Shown here in pieces: positions 7,814 to 16,300 of a stretch of 64,000 nucleotides of DNA. Position 1 is the first letter of the stretch. Every line of letters starts with the position of its first letter. The notes beneath the pieces were generated by a model. It made no database searches, was not told where the DNA came from, and worked only from the letters and a program-made list of their open reading frames with translations. The position numbers were made by a program, and so were the translations under genes. The stretch comes from Polaribacter litorisediminis (GTDB taxonomy: Bacteria; Bacteroidota; Bacteroidia; Flavobacteriales; Flavobacteriaceae): positions 434,001-498,000 of the forward strand of contig NZ_CP082966.1 of NCBI RefSeq assembly GCF_019968605.1. The letters run 5' to 3'.

Positions 7814-9724
7814 TTATTTAATCAATTCATAACTTCTTTTTATGAAACTTGTTAACTCTTTACCATGTAAAAGGTTTTGAGATAATTTAGCCAAATCAAA
7901 TGCTTGAGAAATTAAGTGTTTTTGAGTAGCTTCATCTTTTTCTTGTAAAATATTAGAAATTAATGGGCTATTTGTGTTGACCACTAAATTGTACATGTCA
8001 GGGAAATTACCCATTCCCATCATTCCGCCACCGCCAGAAGCTTGCATTTCTTTCATTCTTCGCATAAATTCTGGAACTGTGATGATAAACGGAGATGCAT
8101 CAGAATCCATCGCTTCTAATTGAACAGTATAGGTTTCTTTAGGAACATTTTCTTCAATAATTGGCTTTAAAGTTTCTTTTTCTTCATCCGATAATTTAGA
8201 AATTACAGCTTCATCTTTCTTGATTAAGTTATCAATAAAATCGGCATCCACTCTGGTGAATTTAATTTTTTCTCCAGACCCTTCTAACTTCTGCATTAAA
8301 TGCGAAATAATTGGAGAATCTAAAACTAATACTTCATAGCCTTTTGCAGTTGCAGATTCTATATAACTATGTTGAGCTTCTTTATTAGATGTGTATAAAA
8401 TAACATGATTACCATCTTTATCCGTTTGAGTATCTTTTGTTTTTTCAATGAATTCATCAAACGTAAAATAAGTATCTGCTACTGTTGGATACAGTGCAAA
8501 TTTCTTCGCTTTATCAAAGAATTTATCCTCAGACAACATTCCGTATTCAATAATTACCTTAATATCGTTCCATTTCTTTTCAAAATCTTCACGATCTTTT
8601 TTAAATAAAGAGGTTAATTTATCGGCTACTTTCTTGGTGATATATCCAGAGATCTTTTTCACCGCTCCGTCTGCTTGTAAGTAAGAACGAGAAACATTTA
8701 AAGGAATGTCTGGAGAATCAATAACCCCTTTTAACATTTGTAAAAAGTCAGGTACTATGCCCTCTACATTATCGGTTACATATACTTGATTTTGGTATAA
8801 CTGAATTTTATCCTTTTGCATATCCATAGACGGACTTAACTTTGGGAAGAATAAAATTCCTGTTAAGTTAAACGGATAATCTACATTTAAATGAATATGG
8901 AATAAAGATTCTTCAAATTGCATTGGATACAATTCTCTGTAGAAATTATTATAATCTTCATCTTCTAAATCAGCCGGTTTTTTGTTCCATGCAGGATTTG
9001 TGTTGTTGATGATATTGTCAACTTCAATTTGTTTGTGAGGTTCCGTAGTTTCTTTACCGTCTTTGTCTTTTGTAGTTTTCGGTGTAAAGTCAGGATCGTT
9101 TATTTTTTTAGTTCCAAATTTAATTGGCACTTGGTTAAAACGATTGTATTTAGTTAATAAACCTCTAATTCTTTCTTCTTCTAAAAACTCGGTAGAATCT
9201 TCTGCAATATGTAAAACGATTTCTGTACCTCTGTCGGCTTTGTCATGTTCTACAAGCGTATATTCAGGAGAACCATCACAAGACCAATGTGCAGCAGGTT
9301 CATCTTTAAAAGATTTTGTATAGATGTCTACTTGCTCTGCCACCATAAAGGCAGAATAAAAACCTAGACCAAAATGCCCAATAACACCGGTTTCATTTTT
9401 ATCATCTTTATATTTTTCTAAAAATTCTTCTGCTCCAGAAAATGCAATTTGGTTGATGTATTTTTCAACTTCATCAGCGGTCATTCCTAAACCTTGATCT
9501 TTAATCGTTAGGGTTTTAGCTTCTTTGTCAATACTAATTTCAATTTTAGCATCGCCTAATTCAGTTTTTGCTTCACCAATAGAAATTAGGTGTTTTAATT
9601 TTGTGGTTGCATCTGTACCGTTAGAAATCAATTCACGTAAAAAGATTTCATGATCAGAATACAAGAATTTTTTAATCAGCGGAAAAATATTCTCTACTGC
9701 TACATTAATGTTTCCTTTTGCCAT
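7814..9724 (-). CDS. htpG: Molecular chaperone HtpG (bacterial Hsp90)
   Basis: The 636-residue protein is a full-length HtpG. The N-terminal ATPase domain has FLRELISNGTDATTKLKHL, the DQGLGMTADEV loop and GHFGLGFYSAFMVA. The middle domain has LNVSRSYLQ with the catalytic Arg, and the C-terminal dimerisation domain ends in SFIKRSYELIK. A Gly/Met-rich insertion (GGGGMMGMG) lies near residue 563. HtpG is a cytoplasmic ATP-dependent chaperone. The gene has its own terminator and a direct-repeat element upstream, so it is a single transcription unit. Confidence 0.98.
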   Translation of the reverse strand: MAKGNINVAVENIFPLIKKFLYSDHEIFLRELISNGTDATTKLKHLISIGEAKTELGDAKIEISIDKEAKTLTIKDQGLGMTADEVEKYINQIAFSGAEEFLEKYKDDKNETGVIGHFGLGFYSAFMVAEQVDIYTKSFKDEPAAHWSCDGSPEYTLVEHDKADRGTEIVLHIAEDSTEFLEEERIRGLLTKYNRFNQVPIKFGTKKINDPDFTPKTTKDKDGKETTEPHKQIEVDNIINNTNPAWNKKPADLEDEDYNNFYRELYPMQFEESLFHIHLNVDYPFNLTGILFFPKLSPSMDMQKDKIQLYQNQVYVTDNVEGIVPDFLQMLKGVIDSPDIPLNVSRSYLQADGAVKKISGYITKKVADKLTSLFKKDREDFEKKWNDIKVIIEYGMLSEDKFFDKAKKFALYPTVADTYFTFDEFIEKTKDTQTDKDGNHVILYTSNKEAQHSYIESATAKGYEVLVLDSPIISHLMQKLEGSGEKIKFTRVDADFIDNLIKKDEAVISKLSDEEKETLKPIIEENVPKETYTVQLEAMDSDASPFIITVPEFMRRMKEMQASGGGGMMGMGNFPDMYNLVVNTNSPLISNILQEKDEATQKHLISQAFDLAKLSQNLLHGKELTSFIKRSYELIK

Positions 9725-9796
9725 GTTATATAAGTTTTGTTTAACTTTATTATTTGTGATACTAATTAGACAAAAAAAATACCAAACAATTATTTA

Positions 9797-9809
9797 TGAC
9801 AAGATGACA
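9797..9809 (-). promoter_or_regulatory. Direct repeat TGTCA-TCT-TGTCA upstream of htpG
   Basis: On the minus strand TGTCA occurs twice with a three-base spacer, about 75 bases before the htpG start. The position suits a stress-related control site or part of a promoter. No known regulator can be named from the sequence alone. Confidence 0.25.
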
Positions 9810-9810
9810 T

Positions 9811-9844
9811 AAAAAAACCACTCTGGTAATAAGAGTGGCTTTTA
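9811..9844 (-). terminator. Terminator of the S9 peptidase gene
   Basis: On the minus strand AGCCACTCT and AGAGTGGTT pair around TATTACC and are followed by a run of T. The hairpin lies just past the stop of the S9 peptidase gene. Confidence 0.75.
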
Positions 9845-9863
9845 ATTAAAAACTAAAACAAGA

Positions 9864-12299
9864 TTAGTTTTTAATGGTATTCTCGATATTTATGGTCTTT
9901 TTATTTTTTACATAGGTATCTAACCATTGATCTTGTTCCCAAAGCATATGCATAATAGATTCTTTTGCACGATACCCATGACTCTCTTTGGGTAGCATTA
10001 CTAATCTTACGGTTGCGCCTAAACCTTTTAAAGCATTAAAATATCGCTCACTTTGTAAAGGATAAGTACCTGAGTTATTGTCTGCAACTCCATGAATTAA
10101 TAATAAAGGAGTTTTCATTTTATCAGCATGCATAAAAGGAGACATATTGTAATAAACATTCGGAGCTTCCCAATAACTTCGTTCTTCACTTTGAAAACCA
10201 AAAGGTGTTAACGTTCTATTATAAGCGCCACTTCTAGCTATTCCTGCAGCAAAAAGATTGGAATGCGATAATAAATTGGCTGTCATAAAAGCGCCATAAC
10301 TATGACCACCAACAGCCACTTTATTTCTGTCTATAAAACCTAAATTGTCTACAGCATCAATTGCTGCTTTTGCATTACCCACTAATTGCGTTCTAAAAGT
10401 GTCATTAGGTTCGTTAGATCCTTCACCAACAATAGGAAAAGCAGCATCATCTAAAACTACATACCCTTTTGTAATCCAGTAAATTGGAGATCCCCAGTAA
10501 GGGTATACAAATTCATTTGGGTTTGCAGTACTTTGTGCAGCACTAGCTTTATCTTTAAATTCTCTTGGATATGCCCATAAAATCATCGGGTATTTTTTAC
10601 CTTTTTCATAGTTAAGTGGTAAATAAAGCGTGCCTTCTAAATCTAATCCATCATTACGTTTATAGTTAATAACACGTTTATTTACATCTTCTAAGCTTTT
10701 AAAAGGATTTTCAAAAGCAGTAATTGCTTTGATACTTTTCTTTTTTATATTTCGAATGTAATAATTTGGATATGCTGTTTGTGATTCAAGACGAACTAAG
10801 ATCTCTCCATCTTTCATGTTAATTGCTGAGCTCAACGTCTCCAATTTATCTGTATACTCAGATTGATAGATACGCTTCTTTTTATTGGTTTTTACATTAT
10901 ACTCATCAACAAACGGAAATTGTCCTTGCTCAGTAAAACCAGCACCCATCAAGAAGATTTTATTGCCTTGTATGGCTAGTGTGTTTCTACCAAACTCATT
11001 TTTAGCAGTAACAAAGGATCCAGGGTCGCTGTAAACATCTTGATAACTTCTGTCAGAAATTATTTTTGCTTCGCTGTTAACATCAGATGGGGTAAATAAA
11101 TATGTTTTTGTATTTCTAGTGTTCCACCAATAGTCAGTTGCGATAGCGATGTCATCATTTCCCCAGTCAATACCTGAAAAACGTTGTAAAGTTTTTAAAA
11201 TCAGTTTAGGGCTAGTATTAAAAGGAGCATTTAATTGGTATACAGCATCTCTATACTTCACTTTTATCTCCGGGTCTCCATTGTCTAGAGCTTCTGCCCA
11301 AACTAAGGTTGCTGGTTTGTCATCTCTCCATTCCATATTACGTTTTCCTGTTCTTGTAGCCATAAAACCTTTGGGTCTAACTTCGTCTAAGGGAACATTA
11401 TTTACAGTTTTTACCAATTTGCCATTGAGATCATAAATGTTGCTTTCACTTGGAAAACGCGAATAGGTAACCAAATAAGAAAAAGGGCGTTTAATTTTTG
11501 TAATCATCACATAATTTCCATCAGGAGAAAAACTAATTCCCCGATACATATCAGAAGGAAGAAAGTCTTTAACTTCTCCAGTAATAGAAACTTTTTTTAT
11601 TTCTGATGATGATAATTGTTCAAAATTAAATTCATCATTCGGCGTTTTTAATAAATCTTGATATGTTCTATTTTGAGCTTTAGAACCATCACTAACTGAA
11701 ACTGTAGGACCATTTGGCACTGCAGTACTAGAATCTATTAAAGGTTTTCTATTTTTAGGCAATGTTTTAATTAGTAAATGTTGGTTATCTTTAAACCAAT
11801 TTATGCTTTCTCTCATATTTGCATTGATAGTTGCATCGGTAATTTTAGTTGCATTTCCTTCACTTACATTTAAAACCCATACTTCTACACCTGTTTTTGT
11901 TGTATTTAGACAAGCAATCATACTTTCATCTGGAGACCAACTAAAACCTGATAAACGAGGATTTTTTGGCAAACCTGTTACTTGTTTAGTTTCTTTATCT
12001 CCAATTTTTTTTACTTTTAAATTTGTATAATAGGTAGTTCTACTTCCAATATTAGTAATAGGGTTAATCCGTAATCCAGCTAATCGCAACTCTTTCTCAG
12101 AAAGTTCAGCAATGGATTTATATTGATTCCTGTAGAGAAGTACCATGTGTTCACCTTTACTGTCAATTTGAACTCCAGGAGCCAAATCTGCATCTGCTAA
12201 TTCTAAAATTTCTTTAGGAGGTTTTTGATATGATAAATTTTCTTGAGCGTACGAATAAGTAGCTAAGAATACTATAATTAGTAGCATTTTTGTTTTCAT
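9864..12299 (-). CDS. Secreted S9 family (prolyl oligopeptidase-type) serine peptidase
   Basis: The 811-residue protein has a signal peptide (MKTKMLLIIVFLATYSYAQ), a long propeller-like N-terminal part to about residue 560, and a C-terminal alpha/beta hydrolase domain. The nucleophile motif GGHSYGAFM places the catalytic serine at residue 667. The acid lies in LLIHGVADNNSG and the base in ESHGY. Length and arrangement fit the S9 glutamyl-endopeptidase-like group of Bacteroidetes. It is probably periplasmic and degrades peptides; cleavage preference cannot be read from the sequence. It is a single gene with its own terminator. Confidence 0.93.
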   Translation of the reverse strand: MKTKMLLIIVFLATYSYAQENLSYQKPPKEILELADADLAPGVQIDSKGEHMVLLYRNQYKSIAELSEKELRLAGLRINPITNIGSRTTYYTNLKVKKIGDKETKQVTGLPKNPRLSGFSWSPDESMIACLNTTKTGVEVWVLNVSEGNATKITDATINANMRESINWFKDNQHLLIKTLPKNRKPLIDSSTAVPNGPTVSVSDGSKAQNRTYQDLLKTPNDEFNFEQLSSSEIKKVSITGEVKDFLPSDMYRGISFSPDGNYVMITKIKRPFSYLVTYSRFPSESNIYDLNGKLVKTVNNVPLDEVRPKGFMATRTGKRNMEWRDDKPATLVWAEALDNGDPEIKVKYRDAVYQLNAPFNTSPKLILKTLQRFSGIDWGNDDIAIATDYWWNTRNTKTYLFTPSDVNSEAKIISDRSYQDVYSDPGSFVTAKNEFGRNTLAIQGNKIFLMGAGFTEQGQFPFVDEYNVKTNKKKRIYQSEYTDKLETLSSAINMKDGEILVRLESQTAYPNYYIRNIKKKSIKAITAFENPFKSLEDVNKRVINYKRNDGLDLEGTLYLPLNYEKGKKYPMILWAYPREFKDKASAAQSTANPNEFVYPYWGSPIYWITKGYVVLDDAAFPIVGEGSNEPNDTFRTQLVGNAKAAIDAVDNLGFIDRNKVAVGGHSYGAFMTANLLSHSNLFAAGIARSGAYNRTLTPFGFQSEERSYWEAPNVYYNMSPFMHADKMKTPLLLIHGVADNNSGTYPLQSERYFNALKGLGATVRLVMLPKESHGYRAKESIMHMLWEQDQWLDTYVKNKKTINIENTIKN

Positions 12300-12430
12300 A
12301 AGTATTTGATTTTTGACCAGTTAATTGGATTTTGAATAAATATAGTGAAAAATAATATGTTTTAGAAAAGTTATTTAAAAGTGAAAAATTGGTTTTGTAA
12401 ATAATCGTACTTTTTTTATCCTGTGTTGTT

Positions 12431-13822
12431 TTAAATATCCCTCAACATTTCAGTTGTATTTTTGTTTTTCCAAGTTCCCCCAGTAAAATCGGGAACTTTA
12501 ATAGAAGTACTATTTTGGGCTACAGATAATTCTGAAAGCGGTGTAATAGCGCTCCATAAAACACTGTCATATACGTTAATATCTAATGGTAATCCTTTAT
12601 TTAAACAGCGTATTAACCTAAAAATCATGACAAAATCCATTCCTCCATGGCCTACAGAATTATCAGAAATTTGTGTTTTTAATTTGCTCCAAAGCGGATG
12701 GTTGTATTTTTCTCTATAAGCGTCATATTGGTCCTTTTCGAGCCATTGATGCCCCCACCAAGCCAATTGCTCTTCATTGATATATAATTTTGATGGATAT
12801 CCTTCATGCACCGCTTTGGTTCCGATAACAGTATTTAAACGATCATAAGGTCTGCCAGAATGTACATCAAATTGCAGCATTATGGTTTTTCCTAACTTGG
12901 TTTTAATCATGGAGGTGTTCATATCACCACATTTCACGTTAGAGAATTTATCAATTCCGGCTCGTTTTGCCGCATCACTCAATCCTTTTTCACGAGAACT
13001 CATAGAAACTACATGATCAAAAGTATCGCCACGACCAATATCCATATATTGGCTAATAGGCCCTAAACCGTGCGTTGTATAGAAATTTCCATCTTTTTTT
13101 AAATGATGTTTTATACGCCATTGGTCTTCGTAATAGGTTTCATCTAATAAATGTTTTCTTAAATCGTGAATGTAAGCACCTTCTGCGTGTGTTAAATCGC
13201 CAAAAACACCTTGATTTATCATATTTAAAACCCATAATTCTTCATTATTAAAACAGCAGTTTTCCATCATCATACAATGTTGCTGGGTTCTTTCTGCAGT
13301 TTCAACCAATTTCCAACAATCGTCTAAAGTATATCCGATGGGTACTTCAGAAGCTACATGCTTGCCTTTTTCCATTCCATACAAACACATTTCTGTATGC
13401 AGTTCCCAAGGAGTTGCAATGATTAGTAAATCAATATCATCTCGATTAACCATTTTTTTCCATTCATCAGGATTTCCGAAATAAGCATCCGCAGTTGTGT
13501 TATGTGTTTTTTTAAGATGTGCATTTAATTTGTCAGTTTTTTCTTTTCGTAAATCAGAAATAGCAACCACAGTAGCATTGTTATTTTTTACCAACCAATC
13601 AAACATTTGAATTAATGTTTGTCCTCTATTGCCCGCGCCAATAATACCAACTCTTACATTGTCAATTTTAGGAGCTTTAAGACCAAAGGCAGTACCTTTT
13701 GCGCTTTTATGAAGTAAGGCATTTGTTTGCTCTATGGTTTCTTCTTTGCAAGAAACGGTAGTTGATAAACCCAAAAAAACGGCGGCTTTTGTAGAGAGTG
13801 ATAAAAAATCTTTTCTGTTCAT
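12431..13822 (-). CDS. Gfo/Idh/MocA family protein, GH109-like
   Basis: The 463-residue product starts with a lipoprotein- or Tat-like leader (MNRKDFLSLSTKAAVFLG...VSCKEET). The Rossmann motif VGIIGAGNRG binds NAD, and KHVASEVPIGYTLDDCW is the Gfo/Idh/MocA EKP-type region. FYTTHGLGPISQYM and GRGDTFDHVVSMSS closely resemble GH109, whose members hydrolyse alpha-N-acetylgalactosaminides by an NAD-dependent mechanism. GH109 is the best call on these motifs; a sugar oxidoreductase is the alternative. No other carbohydrate genes are next to it. It is divergent from the FabH-like gene. Confidence 0.85.
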   Translation of the reverse strand: MNRKDFLSLSTKAAVFLGLSTTVSCKEETIEQTNALLHKSAKGTAFGLKAPKIDNVRVGIIGAGNRGQTLIQMFDWLVKNNNATVVAISDLRKEKTDKLNAHLKKTHNTTADAYFGNPDEWKKMVNRDDIDLLIIATPWELHTEMCLYGMEKGKHVASEVPIGYTLDDCWKLVETAERTQQHCMMMENCCFNNEELWVLNMINQGVFGDLTHAEGAYIHDLRKHLLDETYYEDQWRIKHHLKKDGNFYTTHGLGPISQYMDIGRGDTFDHVVSMSSREKGLSDAAKRAGIDKFSNVKCGDMNTSMIKTKLGKTIMLQFDVHSGRPYDRLNTVIGTKAVHEGYPSKLYINEEQLAWWGHQWLEKDQYDAYREKYNHPLWSKLKTQISDNSVGHGGMDFVMIFRLIRCLNKGLPLDINVYDSVLWSAITPLSELSVAQNSTSIKVPDFTGGTWKNKNTTEMLRDI

Positions 13823-13932
13823 GAGTGTTTATAAATTTTATTAAATGAAAGTACCTATTGTAAAGATATAAATTTATTAGTATGTTTGACTATTCAATTT
13901 TGTGAATAGAATAAAAAACCTCATGTAATATT

Positions 13933-14940
13933 ATGTATAATTCAAAAATAACGGGTCTTGGATACTATGTTCCTGAAAATGTTGTGACCAACAATGACTT
14001 AAAGGAGTTTATGGATACTTCTGATGAATGGATTCAGGAAAGAACTGGTATTAAGGAGCGTCGATGGATCGACCCCAAAACTGGTGATAACACCTCTTCC
14101 ATGGGAGCAAAAGCTGCCAAAATAGCCATAGAAAGAGCGGGTTTAACCAAAGATGATATTGACTTTATTGTCTTTGCAACTTTGAGTCCGGATATGTATT
14201 TTCCTGGAGGTGGAGTTCGTGTACAAGATATGTTAGATATGCCAACGATTGGTGCTTTAGATGTTCGTAATCAGTGTTCTGGATTTATATATGCTATGTC
14301 AGTTGCAGATCAATTTATAAAAACAGGGATGTATAAAAACATTTTGGTCATTGGTTCTGAAAATCATTCTGGAGGATTAGAAAAATCGACTAGAGGTAGA
14401 GGTGTTACTGTAATTTTTGGAGATGGAGCAGGAGCTGCAATTTTATCGAGAAGTGAGGAAAAGGGGAAAGGAATATTGTCAACTCATTTACATTCAGAAG
14501 GGAAACACGCCAGAGAATTAATGCTAGAAGGACCAGCGACAGGAAGATGGGTTCCAGAAATTTTAGCTGAAAATAATCCAGATGATCAGTCGTATTTTCC
14601 GTATATGAACGGACAATTTGTTTTTAAGCATGCTGTTGTTCGTTTTTCTGAGGCCATTGTAGAAGGCTTACAAGCCAATAATCTGCAGAAAGAAGATATT
14701 GATATGTTAATTCCTCATCAAGCGAATTTAAGGATTGCACAATTTATTCAAAAGAAATTTAGATTGTCTGATGATCAGGTGCATAACAACATTCAAAAAT
14801 ATGGCAACACAACAGCAGCTTCTGTAATTATTGCTTTAACAGAAGCTTGGGAATTGGGTAAAATAAAGGAAAATGATTTGGTTGTTTTAGCTGCTTTTGG
14901 TAGCGGTTTTACTTGGGGAAGTGTGGTAATGCGTTGGTAA
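13933..14940 (+). CDS. 3-oxoacyl-ACP synthase III (FabH-like ketosynthase)
   Basis: The 335-residue protein has a full thiolase-fold layout. The nucleophile Cys115 lies in DVRNQCSGFIYA, the His in LIPHQANLRIAQF and the Asn in YGNTTAAS, giving the Cys-His-Asn triad of KAS III enzymes. FabH starts fatty acid chains from acyl-CoA and malonyl-ACP. Many Bacteroidetes carry several paralogs, and this one is not next to plsX or rpmF, so it may be a secondary copy with another acyl substrate. A small membrane protein gene follows 17 bases downstream. Confidence 0.92.
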   Translation: MYNSKITGLGYYVPENVVTNNDLKEFMDTSDEWIQERTGIKERRWIDPKTGDNTSSMGAKAAKIAIERAGLTKDDIDFIVFATLSPDMYFPGGGVRVQDMLDMPTIGALDVRNQCSGFIYAMSVADQFIKTGMYKNILVIGSENHSGGLEKSTRGRGVTVIFGDGAGAAILSRSEEKGKGILSTHLHSEGKHARELMLEGPATGRWVPEILAENNPDDQSYFPYMNGQFVFKHAVVRFSEAIVEGLQANNLQKEDIDMLIPHQANLRIAQFIQKKFRLSDDQVHNNIQKYGNTTAASVIIALTEAWELGKIKENDLVVLAAFGSGFTWGSVVMRW

Positions 14941-14957
14941 AAGTTTTCAGTATTTTA

Positions 14958-15146
14958 ATGAAAAGAAGATATAAAGTACTGTTATTGATTTCAAATATTG
15001 GTTTGATTGTTGTCGGATTAAATATTTTTTTGAATTTTATTCCTTTTGAAAATTCGAAAGTCAATCCAATTTTAATTTTGTTTTTCTGTTTGATAAATAT
15101 CTTATTAGGATTAGTGGCTTCGTTTGAAGCTACTAATTCTAAATGA
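14958..15146 (+). CDS. Small membrane protein of unknown function
   Basis: The ATG at 14958 gives 62 residues (MKRRYKVLLLISNIG...). A longer frame starting inside the fabH-like gene is less likely because it adds 15 residues of read-through from another frame. Two hydrophobic helices are visible, at about residues 7-25 and 35-55, joined by a short loop with FENSKVNP. It lies 17 bases after the FabH-like stop and is probably co-transcribed. No family recognised. Confidence 0.6.
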   Translation: MKRRYKVLLLISNIGLIVVGLNIFLNFIPFENSKVNPILILFFCLINILLGLVASFEATNSK

Positions 15147-15327
15147 TTTTTTGATGTTCTGGGTGCGTTACAAATTAAATGTTTTAAAAATACTCTTTTG
15201 TGATTGAGTTTCTCTAAATCTTTTCAAATTAATTTTAAAGTATTGTTAAATTTTTAACAAAGGTATTTATTTTGTTTTAAAAAAGACTACTTTCGTTAGA
15301 CAGAAACCAAAAAGCACATACAAATTT

Positions 15328-16152
15328 ATGAAATCAATTGTTTTAAAATCCGTTTTATTTGTTGCTTTAACGTTGTTTTCTTTCAATATAAATGCGCAAA
15401 AGATTAGCGGTAAGGCAACATACATGTCTAAAGCTAAAATGGAACTTGGTAATTGGGGAGCAAGATTAAGTGAAGCTAGAAAAAAAGAAGTGGCTGCTCG
15501 ATTAAAGAATAGATTAGAAAAAACGTATGTATTAAGTTTTAATAATATAGAGTCTTCTTTTTTAGAAGAGGAAAAAATTGATGCAATTTCGGGAGCTACC
15601 GATTCTTGGGGAGGGTATTTTTCTAGAGGAGATCATTATAAAAATATTAGTGATCAGAAATTAGTTCAAAGTCAAGAATTTTATGGAAAACGTTTTTTAG
15701 TTAAAGATGATTTGTATAAGATTAATTGGACAATGGGTACAGAGACTAAAAAAATTGGCGAGTATACTTGTTACAAAGCAAAAGCTTTTATTCCGTCAGC
15801 TGAATTAAGTTGGTATGATTTTTCTTGGAGTGATTTAGCACCAAGCAACGACGCTGCAGAAGGTGATGAAAAAGTAGAGGAGAAATTAACAATCGTAGAA
15901 GCATGGTATACGCCTCAAATCCCTGTAAGTCAAGGGCCAGCAGAATTTTGGGGTTTACCCGGTTTAATTTTAGAAGTAAGCGCAAACAACACAACATTAT
16001 TATGTATTGAAGTTGCTATCAGTAAAGATGATAAAGTGTCAATTGTAGCTCCAGAAAAAGGAAAAGAGATTACAAAAAAAGAATATACATTAACGGTACG
16101 AGAAAAAATGGTTGAAATGAGAAATAATAGAATGGGAAGAAGGCGAGGTTAA
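15328..16152 (+). CDS. GLPGLI family secreted protein
   Basis: The 274-residue protein has a signal peptide (MKSIVLKSVLFVALTLFSFNINAQ) and carries FWGLPGLILEVS, the motif that names the GLPGLI family found almost only in Bacteroidetes. It ends in a basic tail (RNNRMGRRRG). Function is unknown; members usually lie near outer-membrane receptors, as here, where a receptor-like gene converges on it. The two genes share a bidirectional terminator at 16214-16250. Confidence 0.9.
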   Translation: MKSIVLKSVLFVALTLFSFNINAQKISGKATYMSKAKMELGNWGARLSEARKKEVAARLKNRLEKTYVLSFNNIESSFLEEEKIDAISGATDSWGGYFSRGDHYKNISDQKLVQSQEFYGKRFLVKDDLYKINWTMGTETKKIGEYTCYKAKAFIPSAELSWYDFSWSDLAPSNDAAEGDEKVEEKLTIVEAWYTPQIPVSQGPAEFWGLPGLILEVSANNTTLLCIEVAISKDDKVSIVAPEKGKEITKKEYTLTVREKMVEMRNNRMGRRRG

Positions 16153-16213
16153 AATTTATTTTAAACTTTTATGCTTGTTGCTAATTCAATATTTTTATTT
16201 TTTAAGGGAAAAA

Positions 16214-16250
16214 AAATACTCAAATTTTACAACGTAAAATTTGAGTATTT
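16214..16250. terminator. Bidirectional terminator between convergent genes
   Basis: A perfect 17-base inverted repeat (arms 16214-16230 and 16234-16250) with a three-base loop has A/T tracts on both sides. It serves both the GLPGLI gene and the leftward receptor gene. Confidence 0.85.
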
Positions 16251-16300
16251 TCATTAAATAATGATGTGCTAATGTAATTTTTTGACAATTAGATTTTCAA

